Shown piece by piece: positions 1-12,500 of a stretch of DNA of 64,000 nucleotides (positions are counted from its first letter, which is position 1; every line of letters begins with the position of its first letter). Both the position numbers and the translations under genes were made by a program. Below the pieces are notes generated by a model. That model was given only the letters and a program-made list of their open reading frames with translations, made no database searches and was not told the DNA's origin. Origin of the DNA: Owenia fusiformis (lineage: Eukaryota; Annelida; Polychaeta; Sabellida; Oweniidae); NCBI GenBank assembly GCA_903813345.2, contig CAIIXF020000003.1:5417815-5481814 (forward strand), written 5' to 3'.

Positions 1-1
1 T

Positions 2-1675
2 GTATCAGAAGCCCTAGCTCAACTTGACTGCATAGCAGACAGCATCAGTCATCTGAACCCTGAGGCTGTCACTGATGTCCTCACAACTTTTCCAGAACAA
101 AAACATATTGACCCGGAAAAGGAGAAGAATGGGGATCAAGAACATTCAGAATCTGATGGTTGGTAGTCTATGTTTGAAGTGAGAAATAACAATCTTAAAG
201 TAATGGTTTCAAACTCTGTCAGATATCAATGTGCTGGATGGTTACCAAGCAAACGTGTAGCACTGTTTGATCACATGTTCATTCTCGACTTAATCTTGCT
301 TACAGTTTGACTTTTGTTTGAATATTCATATGGAGACTACTCTTTTCATTGAAATATTTATCAAGTCTTGGTTTATGTGACTAAAACTGTATTGATTTTA
401 TATAAGGTGGCGCTTTGTTCCCTTGGGCACCAAAAGATGTCACTAAGGCCCGAGCCATAATGCAGTACAATCTTGCAGTTGCCCATGCCATGAGGGAAGA
501 GTACGAAAAAGCTAGCACAAATCTGTCAAAGGTGAGGCATATGTTAATGGGGAGCATCTTTTATGTTGGAGAATACCCAAAAATATTTCAAAATTAAAAA
601 CTTCAAAGTGTCCAATTGACTTAAGTCAAAATGAATGATGTTTGGTAAACAATAAAAAGTAGCTTTGTAATGGGCATGTTTTTGGGTCTATTGTACATTC
701 TTAGACTTAGTGATATATTATACTCAATGATTGTGAATTTTCTAGCGATCTGATTGGCCCATGTGATGTTAGTATACATGTATCCTGTACTTTCATCCCA
801 TGGGATAAAGAATCTTACACTCGGGCATCATCTGAACCACACACTTTGATGTCTTATTCATCATTTTCTGAACTTACCCCAATCATTCCTAATGTCATTG
901 AATAAAAATGTTTTTGGAATACATTTTCTGTGGCACAATATTGACTTGAATCATTGAGTAACTGATAACATTGAGACAAACCAGGATCAAATACTAGGAA
1001 TCGTCATTGATTGCATCTCATTATATTATTGAATTCTCATGGTACTTTTTATATTTAATTGCAGAGTATTGCAGGGATTGGGACACCTCTTCCAGCACAA
1101 ACATATTTCCTCAGACTTTACTTAGATCTAATTGAAGGTGAGCTACATTCTTGCTTGCTCATTTTGCCCAGGCATATATATAACGAGTAGTCAAGTTGAT
1201 AATTCATGGACTGTTGTTCTACTCCACGAGGGTTGTCCAAAAAGTCTTAAAACATAACTTCGATTTCATCAATTTTCATTCTTTTGACATCATAAAATTC
1301 ACCTAATTGATGTCTTCATACCTTTGTTGAACTTCCAAGGCTGGTCTTTTATTACTAACATGAGTCCAGAGTTGTAATTAAGTGATTTCAATACACTACT
1401 ATCTGATAGAAGCAAATAAATACTTGCAAGTAGCTGTTTTGGCATGAGGCAAAAAAATGCCTGGTTACTAGTTGTTTCTTCATCGTTGTAGAAAATGAGT
1501 GATAACTGAGAAGATGGTGGTGCCCTTTGAAAACACAGCAAATTAAAGTTATTAAATGTATCAATATTCAGTTACTTGTAATTGAAAAAATCCTAATTTT
1601 TTTTCAGGCCGCAGAAGAATCGCACAAGGAATAATTAAGGATCATTTTGGTCATGTGACCCCAAATAGAGTTTAG
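2..1675 (+). CDS. CNOT10: CCR4-NOT transcription complex subunit 10, C-terminal exons (partial)
   Basis: CNOT10 is a TPR-type scaffold subunit that binds CNOT11 and the CNOT1 N-terminus in the cytoplasmic CCR4-NOT deadenylase. I read four exons: 2-158, 407-531, 1065-1137 and 1608-1675. All have GT/AG borders and join in frame, giving 140 residues and a TAG stop. The first exon reads ALAQLDCIADSISHLNPEAV, matching the vertebrate pattern around 'IADSIKHLNPENVTDV'. The second carries the TPR-like KARAIMQYNLAVAHAMREEY, matching '[22 protein letters not shown]'. The third gives AQTYFLRLYLDLIEG, where vertebrates have 'AILLAVYLELQNGN'. The N-terminal part lies before the window. The protein ends at HVTPNRV, so the proline-rich tail of vertebrate CNOT10 (about 40 residues) is missing or replaced. 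The identification rests on remembered family sequence and is strong. Confidence 0.9.
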
Positions 1676-2070
1676 CATTTTGGGAAATGTAATAAGATGG
1701 ACTTAAAAAGAGGCCCCATGGATAAAAGCACACCCCTTTTAAACAAAGAATACGGGGATAGACTTTCATCCATCTTTAAAAGTATAAAAGGAAATTGAGA
1801 AATATCCAGGAGAGCCCCCTGGAGGGAGCTTTTTTACGGGACATATTTCTCAAATCTTGCATGTGGAATATCATTGTTACAATTGAACATCTGAACTTCA
1901 TGACATGTTTTAGAAATAGATTTATAAATAATAACATAAATGAATTCCACTTTATTTGCCCTAAAGACATATTTGAGTTGTCAATTTAATTGACATAATG
2001 ATCAACTGGATCTTATTTTATGTTTTAAAATTAATTATCTCTCAATAAACAAACCAATATATTACTAAAT
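1676..2070 (+). terminator. CNOT10 3' UTR and polyadenylation signal
   Basis: A canonical AATAAA hexamer at 2044-2049, about 370 bases after the stop codon, is the only good poly(A) signal before the next repeat. It is followed by a T/G-rich stretch. I take it as the end of the CNOT10 transcript. Confidence 0.6.
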
Positions 2071-2288
2071 AGTTTTGTGTATTTTACACTTGGTGGCAAC
2101 TTCAGAGTGTATGAGATAATGGTTGTAACCCTATACCAGATTGGTACATCTCGATTCACAAGGTTTCAGTTGCTACATCTACCCTTTTTCAGCCAGTGGA
2201 AATCGACAATTATCTTTATAAGCCTTCGTCACATTTTGGCAAGGTAATGAGATGGACTAAAACAAAGTTTTATTTTTGCTTGATTACT

Positions 2289-3012
2289 ATGTCACCACCA
2301 AAAAGTGGTGACATATTGTTAGGCTCTCCATTTTTTGCGGCGGCAGTTGGTGATCGGGAGTTGGTGATTGGCAGGTGGCATTTGGCGTCTGTAACAAATT
2401 CTTAAAACTTCCAATAACTTAACAAATACTGTTAGACTGACTTCAGTTTTTTTAAATCATCTTCAAGATTTCAAAAGTTCAAATCTGACTTTATATTTCA
2501 GATTTGACCTTCAATAACTTTTTCAGGGTAAAAAAGCTAAAAAGGGTCTTTTTTCAACTTGCTTCAAATTGACCAAATTTTTTTTCAAAATCATCTACAA
2601 GTTATCAGAAATTCAAATCTGACTTAAAATGATTTGAGATTTGCAGTCTCAAGGTCAAATCTCAAATCCCTTCAATGACATTCTCAGGGTCAAAAAAGTT
2701 TTGACCTTCAATGACCTTCTCAAGGTCAAAAAGGTCTTTTTTCAACTTGCTTCAAATTGACCAATTTTTTTCAAAATTATCTACAAGTTCTCAGAAGTTC
2801 AAATCTGACTTTAGATTTGAGATTTCACCTTCAATGACATTCTCAGGGTCAAAAAAGTTTTGACCTTCAATGGCCTTCTCAAGGTCAAAAAGGTCTTTTT
2901 TCAACTTGCTTCAAATTAACTAATTTTTTCCAAAATCATCTACAAGTTTTCAGAAATTCAAATCTGACTTAATATTGAACTAATAATATTGTTAGCAACT
3001 AGAGGTGGTGAC
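2289..3012. repeat. Interspersed repeat family A, copy 1 (GTCACCAC hairpin ends)
   Basis: The left end is a perfect hairpin, GTCACCAC-loop-GTGGTGAC (2291-2312), and the right end is GGTGGTGAC at about 3003-3011. Between them a block of roughly 150 bases recurs three to four times, with key words 'CTTCAATGACCTTCTCAAGG' and 'TTTTTTCAACTTGCTTCAAA'. A second copy with the same order lies at 18676-19158. It carries no coding capacity and looks like a non-autonomous mobile element of unknown class. Confidence 0.65.
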
Positions 3013-5962
3013 GTGTTAGGGAATACACAATGGCTTGATGTAAGACTATCTTATGTGTGTTAGGGGGACACAATGGCTTGATGTAGGACTATCTTGTGTG
3101 TGTTAGGGGGACACAATGGATTGATACAAGACTATCTTATGTATGTTAGTGGAATACACAATGGCTTGATGTAAGACTATTTTGTGTGTGTGAGGAATAC
3201 ACAATGGATTGATACAAGACTATCTTATGTATGTTAGTGGAATACACAATGGCTTGATGTAAGACTATCTTATGTATGTTAGTGGAATACACAATGGCTT
3301 GATGTAAGACTATCTTATGTGTGTTAGGGGGACACAATGGCTTGATGTAAGACTATCTTGTGTGTGTTAGGGGGACACAATGGATTGATACAAGACTATC
3401 TTGTGTGTGTGAGAGAATACACAATGGCTTCATGCAAGACTATCTTGTGTTTGTATGGGGAAAACACAATGGCTTCATGCAAGACTATCTTATGTATGTT
3501 AGGGGAATACACAATGGCTTCATGCAAGACTATCTTATGTATGTTAGGGGAATACACAATGGCTTCATGCAAGACTATCTTATGTATGTTAGTGGAATAC
3601 ACAATGGCTTGATGCAAGACTATCTTGTGTGTGTGAGGAATACATAATGGCTTGATGTAAGACTATCTTATGTGTGTTAGGGGAATACACAATGGCTTGA
3701 TGCAAGACTATCTTGTGTGTGTGAGGAATACACAATGGCTTGATGTAAGACTATCTTATGTATGTTAGGGGAATACACAATGGCTTGATGCAAGACTATC
3801 TTGTGTGTGTGTGAGGAATACACAATGGCTTGATGTAAGACTATCTTATGTGTGTTAGGGGGACACAATGGATTGATACAAGACTATCTTATGTATGTTA
3901 GTGGAATACACAATGGTTTGATGCAAGACTATCTTTTGTGTGTTAGGGGGATACACAATGGCTTGATGCAAGACTATCTTATGTGTGTTCGAGGGATACA
4001 ATGGCTTGATGCAAGACTATCTTATGTGTGTTAGGGGATACACAATGGCTTGATACAAGACTATCTTATGTGTGTTGGGGGAATACTCAATGGCTTGATG
4101 TAAGACTATCTTATGTGTGTTAGGGGGACACAATGGCTTGATGTAAGACTATCTTATGTGTGTTGGGGGAATACTCAATGGCTTGATGTAAGACTATCTT
4201 ATGTGTGTTAAGGGGACACAATGGCTTGATGTAAGACTATCTTGTGTTTGTTAGGGGGATACACAATGGCTTGATGCAAGACTATCTTATGTGTGTTCGA
4301 GGGATACAATGGCTTGATGCAAGACTATCTTATGTGTGTTAGGGGATACACAATGGCTTGATGCAAGACGTCTTATGTGTGTTAGGGGAATACTCAATGG
4401 CTTGATGTAAGACTATCTTATGTGTGTTAAGGGGACACAATGGCTTGATGTAAGACTATATTGTGTTTGTTAGGGGAATACACAATGGCTTGATGCAAGA
4501 CTATCTTATGTGTGTTCGAGGGATACAATGGCTTGATGCAAGACTTTCTTATGTGTGTTAGGGGATTACACAATGGCTTGATGCAAGACTATATTGTGTG
4601 TGTTGGGGGATACACAATGGCTTGATGCAGGACTATCTTGTGTTTGTAAGGGGCACAATGGCTTGATGCAGGACTATCTTGTGTGTTAGGGGGACACAAT
4701 GGCTTGATGCAAGACTATAATTCTTGTGTATGTTAGGGGGCATAATGGTTTGATGCAAGACTATAATTCTTGTGTATGTTAGGGGGCAAAATGGTTTGAT
4801 GCAATACTATCTTATGTGTGTTAGGGGGACACAATGGCTTGATGCAGGACTATCTTATTTGTGTTAAGGGGATACAATGGCTTGATGCAGGTCTATCTTG
4901 TGTGTGTTGGGGGGACACAATGGCTTGATGCAAGACTATAATTCTTGTGTATGGTAGGGGGCACAATGGTTTGATGCAAGACTATCTTATGTGTGTTAGG
5001 GGGACACAATGGCTTGATGCAGGACTATCTTATGTGTGTTAAGGGGATACAATGGCTTGATGCAGGTCTATCTTGTGTGTGTTAGGGGGACACAATGGCT
5101 TGATACAAGACTATCTTGTGTGTGTTAGGGGGCACAATGGTTTGATGCAAGACTATAATTCTTGTGAATGGTAGGGGGCACAATGGTTTGATGCAAGACT
5201 ATCTTATGTGTGTTAGGGGGACACAATGGCTTGATGCAGGACTATCTTATATGTGTTAAGGGGATACAATGGCTTGATGCAGGTCTATCTTGTGTGTGTT
5301 AGGGGGACACAATGGCTTGATACAAGACTATCTTGTGTGTGTTAGGGGGCACAATGGTTTGATGCAAGACTATCTTGTGTGAGTTAGGGGGACACAATGG
5401 CTTGATGCAAGACTATAATTCTTGTGTATGTTAGAAAGCACAATGGTTTGATGCAAAACTATAATTCTTGTGTATGTTAGAGGGCACAATGATTTGATGC
5501 AAGACCATCTTATGTGTGTTAGGGGGACACAATGGCTTGATGCAGGACTATCTTATGTGTGTTAGGGGAATACACAATGGCTTGATGCAAGACTATATTG
5601 TGTGTGTTAGGGGATACACAATGGCTTAATGCAGGACTATCTTGTGTTTGTTAGGGGGCACAATGGCTTGATGCAGGACTATCTTATGTGTGTTAGGGGA
5701 ATACACAATGGCTTGATGCAAGACTATATTGTGTGTGTTAGGGGATACACTGCTTGATGCAGGACTATCTTGTGTTTGTAAGGGGGCACAATGGCTTGAT
5801 GCGGGACTATCTTGTGTGTGTTAGGGGATACACAATGGCTTAATGCAGGACTATCTTGTGTTTGTTAGGGGGTACAATGGTTTGATGCAGGACTATTTTG
5901 TGTTTGTTAGGGGGAACAATGGTTTGATACAGGACTATTTTGTGTTTTTTAGGGGGACACAA
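3013..5962. repeat. Minisatellite, 41-45 bp unit, about 2.95 kb
   Basis: About 65-70 head-to-tail copies of a unit with core ACACAATGGCTTGATGCAAG followed by ACTATCTTATGTGTGTTAGG. Unit length varies between 41 and 45 bp, mainly through GGGGGACAC versus GGGGAATACAC joints. Variants cluster locally, for example a 'TTCATGCAAG' block near 3420-3590 and an 'ACTATAATTCTTGTG' block at 4700-5480, which suggests segmental amplification. Open frames of 60-95 codons on both strands here are by-products of the periodicity. Confidence 0.95.
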
Positions 5963-6430
5963 TGATTTAATCACCCTCATTCAGCTGTGCAACAATGTTT
6001 TATTACAATTGAACAGAAATGATTGCTTGATTGACTCAGCAATGTTTGGACCACTCTTGAATGAAATATCACAATGACAATAACCATGTTTTCAAATAGA
6101 AGAATGAAAGTAGCCAGATATAATGAGACATAAACCAAACATCCTTAAGTATATGAAAATCTAAGAAAATTAAGCAGTTCATTGTGGTTTAATTAAGATA
6201 GGATGTAGCATATATAAACACTAACACTTCTGATGTGAGATTTTCACATTGGGGTCATAGCTGTTAACTGTAAATGCTCTGCTTCATATTTACTTCCTAT
6301 GTGCACTGATGTAGCTGGTGAGTCAGGCTGCTGAGACAGACAGAGAGGAAGTAATCAAAACAAACCTGATCAAGGAGATACCTCTACATGCTAGCCAGGA
6401 AAGCAATATATTTAGCCAGGAATTGATAAT
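5963..6430. other. Unique intergenic sequence
   Basis: Between the minisatellite and the promoter of the CAP-domain gene I see no repeat, RNA gene or plausible exon. Confidence 0.5.
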
Positions 6431-6447
6431 TAACCCATAGAGCACCA

Positions 6448-6453
6448 TATAAA
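6448..6453 (+). promoter_or_regulatory. TATA box candidate of CAP-domain gene, first exon 1A
   Basis: The hexamer TATAAA lies 51 bases before the ATG of the candidate first exon, which would leave a 5' UTR of about 20-25 bases. This is only a sequence match to a core promoter element. Confidence 0.35.
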
Positions 6454-6503
6454 CCTATAGGCGTAGAGGATTTGGAGTTGGAGGCACTGACTTGTCAATC
6501 AAA

Positions 6504-9500
6504 ATGGGATGTACACAGAGTGTAAGTATTTGTATCTTATCTGAAAAATTGGTAATGATGATAAAAATGGGCCTTGGAGCCTGAAAAACTAGACTTGAGA
6601 GTCAAATGTTTGGGAAAAAGGTCTTGAAAAGTATTTCTTAATATTTTATGAGCAATTCTTCTCATTTAATATTCTTTTGTCTGCAGATCATTTAGTAATA
6701 TTTTAACAATTATGTTTCAGTTACTAGAACTGTTAAATGATTGATTTATATTTTTACAATCAATATGTCAAATCAGTCCTAAGGAGTGTAGTCATACAGA
6801 ATGGGCTGAATAGTTAATAAATAATAAAAATATTATCAATGACAGTTTTAGATTTTTAATGATAAAACATTTGTTTCAAAGTTATTGATTAAATAGAAAC
6901 CTTATCTATAAAGTCTTATCTGTGGAAACTATTTTCTGACTGATTTGTTAGGGCTTGGTGGAAAATGTCAAATTGACCTCATTTGGCTGAAACCATCAAC
7001 CTACTTTAGAGTTAAAGTTGGTATACCTTCTCTTTCAAAAACATTTCAAGGTATAGTGTATGTAGTATGTTGGCTTCATTACATTCTGTTTTATTCCCCA
7101 CACTCTTTTTAATCTTCTTTCATTTCAACATGTCAACTGTGAGATTTTATTCCAGAGCTATCTGGCTTTTACTCTTTCAACTATATAGTTTGACTTTGCT
7201 TCTTAAAAGAGAGTTTCATCTGCTTGTGTATTAAGCTCAAATACTCAGGGTATCTGGCTATGATTTTGTTATAGCTATATCAATGCTATTACATTGTCTC
7301 CTAAAGGAGAAGCCTTATAGTCAAGTTTCAGATCCTCTCCCCATGACTTAAATACCAAAAAATCAAGATATTTTGAAGATACATTTTAATGGTGACCCCC
7401 CCCCCCCCCCCCCTACAACTTGGCTACATGCAGGACAGACATATATATCCAATTATCCATGGTATCTAAATTATAGTATCATGTTGTAAATTGTTAGTTC
7501 ATCTTGCCCTCCAACACAACATTACAGTAATTGCTTCATGTATGGTAAAGATTTCACACATTTTGAAATAGTGAGAGGAAGAGGGTGGAATAAGCAAGGA
7601 ATAAAGTAAACAGTCAAGTAGTTAATATACCAAATTGTGAAGAAGTGCTAGAAATGAAAATAATGTAAATGATCAATCAGTTCATAAACGATTTGAATAC
7701 ATGATGAGATTTAGACATGGGTCCTGTGACCAGAATAGCTTTGCTGCAAGTATTAAGTGCAATAAAGACAGAAACATGGAAAGCCTGTATATTTGCCCTG
7801 TTATTGGAATAGAAGTCCATACTGCCCATATCATAAAATAGTTTAGGAAGTACAGGGTGACCCAAAAAAATGCAACCCTCCATTTCTTCAATATTTTTGT
7901 TAAATGGAGGTTAATTGCTCTGAAATTTGGCACACAAAGACTTCATTCAATGTGGGATCCTCTGGCAAAGTTTCAATAACCATAGTCTTATATTGATAGA
8001 GTTATGGTCATTCCAAAATATGCTCCAAATGTCGTCTATTTCCAATGTTAGGTTTTCAGATGAATCACATTCCCCTCTTTCTGAACATGTAAACTCAAGA
8101 AATAATGTGTTCTGGGATCACAAATTCCAGATGAAGTGCTTCAAAGGCATAGAGGCTTCAATAGACAAGAACAGTGGTTCTAGAAGGATGGAGCTACTCC
8201 TCACACTTCTAATGATAGCATAGCCTGGCTCACTAGTCATTTCTATGAGAAGATTATCTCTCCTAGGACAGAGAACCAATGGTCATCCCACAGTCTTGAT
8301 CTCAATGCCCCTGACTTCTATATATGGGGTTATCTAAAGGATAATGTGTATGAAAATAACCCTTCCACAATTGCAGAACTCCAACAAGCAATGGCTGTAA
8401 AATTTGAGCCATACCCATGGGGAAGAATGCATCCATGTTATGAACAGTTTTCCTTGAACATTGCAAGTTTGTTTTCAGCGAAATTGACGACATCTGGAGC
8501 ATATTTTGAAACAACCTCTATCAATATAAGACTATGCTTATTGAAACTTTGCCAGAGGATCCCACATTGAATGAAGTCCTTGTGTGCCAAATCTCAGAGC
8601 AATTTACCTCCATTTAAGAAAAATATAGAAGAAATGGAGGGTTGCATTTTTTTGGGTCACCCTGTATCTGGATGGACCATTCATATGTAGATACTATTCT
8701 AATATACCGATTTCACCATTGTTCTATGATTTGTAACCAAACCAAAAGGTTTGTTTGTGTTGCCCCTTGCTTCTTATACTTGATTGCAATTCCAGAAAAA
8801 ACTGCTCATACAGATTTTGAATGGTTCAAGTTTTCAGAATTCTGAGAATTGTGATGTAATTTGATTGTTTAAAAACTGGTGCTATGGTCTCATTACATTT
8901 ACTATGAGCTATCATTATATTAAGTTTCTTGCAGAGATTTTTTCCCAGAAAATGCATACTGTCTTCTGTGTTCTTCAATGAAATGAGGTGTGAGCATATA
9001 ATCTGGATGAGTAACTGTGTATCTACAGGTGTATCATTTCATTATCTGGACTTAATTCCTGATAAATGCATGATGTAACCATAGCAACTTCTTCTACATT
9101 TCATCTGAAATATTACTATGGTTACTGAACATACTTGATTTATTATTATTTTAAAACTCTAATTGGTAAGAAGTCCATGCCACAATGCAGGTATTAATGT
9201 TCTAACAATAAACATTGAAGAAATATGAAAAACATCTAAAAAAACATTGCTGTAATATTTCAGTTCTGACTTTATAGAAAGTTTTTATCTTAAATCTGAA
9301 AGTAAAATGCTCATAAATGGCTCAGCATGTTTACACTCATAAACAGTGGTATGCTGTGAAACAACAATTCAGTCTGTTTTCATGTTATATTCATGGTCAA
9401 GTGTCAAATGAAACTACTACACACTACTTGAAATGGATGAACAGGAGTAGAGCTTTTAGCATAATATTGTCAAAAGTCCATGCATATTCTGATTAACTCC

Positions 9501-12500
9501 TGATAAAAGCATATGACTATTTAGTCCTGCTTTTTCCTCATGTTCTTTGGTGTCACTTTAACAAAAAAGATGGGAGATGATTTATGTATTCTAGATAAAA
9601 GAGGGTGATGATAAAACATGATGGAGTGGATATGACTCACATTTTACATAGAAATTCCAGAGAACATAAAACATTTAAAGGTTCAGCCTACATTCTAATT
9701 TTGTGGAAAAATAGTTTTGTGGTGACTTTGAATATCATGATTATAAGGGTGCTGTTTGGTTTGGTCAAATCTATCTAAAATATGCTATTTTTGCTTCAAG
9801 TAGAAACACACTTAACCGTGACTTTTCTAAAATATTTGTGCTGTAAAATTACCACAACAACAATATAATTAACATTACTTCATTTTTATGACAGAAATTT
9901 TAAAGTTAACTGTATTTATGTCATGGCAACTGTTTGCAATTATGCATAATACAGGAGCAATTTTAGCTAATGTTGTTTTATGCATTTGGCTGATGTTCAA
10001 AATGACAACAACAATATACTTGTTTCCATAACCAAACTGTTGTACATTTAAGGGACCAACTTATTTTTGTTGATGTGCTGATGTGAGACTCTGCTGCATT
10101 CATTGTCACACCCAATCTATTGCCACATTTGATGTTTTCTCAATATTTTGATTATGCAAATCAAATATTTGGCTACATATATTCTATTGTGCACACCTAT
10201 ATTTCATTGTGTACATCTATATTTCATTGTGTACACCTATATTGCATTGTGCACAGTGCACACCTATATTTCATTGTGCACACCTATATTTCATTAAGCT
10301 TCAACATATATTTGAATGTACACAACAAACTTGACTGTACATACCATTTATTTGATTGTGCACACCAATATGTTTCACTATACATACCATATATGTATTG
10401 TAAATACCATATATTTGATTGTGCACATATATTTGCTTGTCCATGTTCAACCAATTAGTTTGATTGCACTACCTACATATGGTTGATACCATCCCATCCT
10501 CCTGCTAATTACAGTGACATTGCAAGAGTCATAATCTTCATTTGCTGCCCTCTAATTGTATTGTCTGCTCATGTAGACTACATGATAGCCTCTGGCCAAA
10601 TAGTGTGGAATAAAAACAATTCAAGACAAAGTTCAGATGAGAAAATAACAATCATAGATACATGGAAAAGCACAATGGCCATGTCAGCCCAAACATAGTG
10701 ACTTCAGAGATCAGACATTGTAAAGACACAAATTACTGAAGAATTCAAAGCAAAATAACAATTCATGTTTAGGGTCACACAGGTCTGGAATGCCTATATG
10801 CATATTCATATTAAGGTTGATTACCCTAAGGGCAGATCCTATAGATGAAACATATAATAGCTATTCTCCAAAATGAGAACACTGTTGTTGATTTATGCTA
10901 ATTTAGGCAATATGTGCTGCAGATAAACTGAGTAGGAGGATGATGATAAGTGACAGTGTCATTTTTTGATTATTTGATTACCAGGATATTAAAGCCAGAA
11001 TTTGAGTGTTTTCATAGACCAAGCTCATAATTGGAATGCTTTGGAATGATTGATCATATTTTGAGCTAAATATTGAAACTAAATATTACTATCAGAATAG
11101 TGGAACATTTTTGGAGGAAAATTCTGGAATATAAATACTTACATAAGTACCATATGAAAATATTGTGATTATTTCAGCAGAATGGGAAATAGCTCTGCAA
11201 AGTATGACACTAAAGGGGTAGGTAGACTGGTAGAGGATATGCTATGGGAGGGATTGATTTCCCTTTGTAAGGTTCTTATGCTGCAAATTTCTTAAAGTTA
11301 GAATTAACACACAGGGATAACAAAATGCAAGCAATAAGTTCAATGAGCAAATCAATTTATGTTCCTAACAACACCAAATCTAAAATAAATACTACTATGG
11401 AAATAATGTTTGATCATTATAATTAGTTAATAACTGTTTTCAGAATATTCTTAAAAATTGTTAATTTCAGAAAATAAATACACAAATATTAAATAACAGT
11501 TAAACCTGTGTAAGTTAAACACCTTTGGTATCTCAAAATAGTGTTCCACTTTTGAGGTGTTCCAATTAGAGATGTTCCAGTTTACAAGTTTTACTGTATA
11601 TGTGTTCATAGAATAAAACCATTTAGTGTTAGAGGAAACCCCAGGGCCAAACGCCAAACAGGCATGATTCATATATTGCATACATTGGCATCTGAACCAC
11701 TGAACATTTAATATTTTAACTATTAAAATCCTAAAATCAGACCAACACCTAACAATTTACTTGCCAGTCTGCAGTGACTTGTATTTTTGATATGGGACTC
11801 TCCTGTCTCTACCCCATCCTTATCTTACAAAATAACCGTTGAAAAATATAGTGCTTTGAAACAGGTATGACCATATTGCCATGAGGCATGTCTTTGATAA
11901 GGTGTGATAAGCTGAGGTATGGTTAAAGATATATAATCTGTTCTTTCAGTCAAGCAGACCCAAAGACTTGGGGAAGTTCCAGAAAAATGCCCTAAAAGCC
12001 CACAACACCTATAGAAAAAAGCACAAAGTTCCAGCATTGAAATTAAACAGCAGATTGTCGTCATTTGCCCAGAAGTATGCTGAACATTTAGCTTCTACTG
12101 GGAGCTTTCAGCACAATAAAGGCCTCTTCAAAGGGGAACAAATAGGAGAAAATCTTGCATCAAAAATGTCAAGTCGTGGAGGGGCTGATTATACAGGTAC
12201 TTGATGTGTAAGACTCTAACTATTTCTATTGAAAATGATGATACAGGTTTTCAGGTGATAAATGCATTATTGTAATGTAGAGAGAGGGAGAGAGAGAGAA
12301 ATCATATGAGAATGCTACAGATAATAGAACAAATGTGTGTTCTTTCATAATAGAATGTTTCTAATAATATATTTCAGGAGAGGAGGTGACAGAAAACTGG
12401 TACAGTGAAAATACAAAATACAACTACAACATTGAGGCTCAATCTCAGAGTGCAGGTCAGTATATGATGACTGTAAACATACAAACAAACAAACAAACAA

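Noticed and set aside
3146-4034. Small frames with HKIVLHQAIVYS and HNGLMQDYLMYV periodicities
   Set aside because: By-products of the 41-45 bp minisatellite on both strands.
10120-10458. 112-codon frame rich in HTYISL
   Set aside because: It overlaps a degenerate tandem repeat in the intron of the CAP-domain gene.
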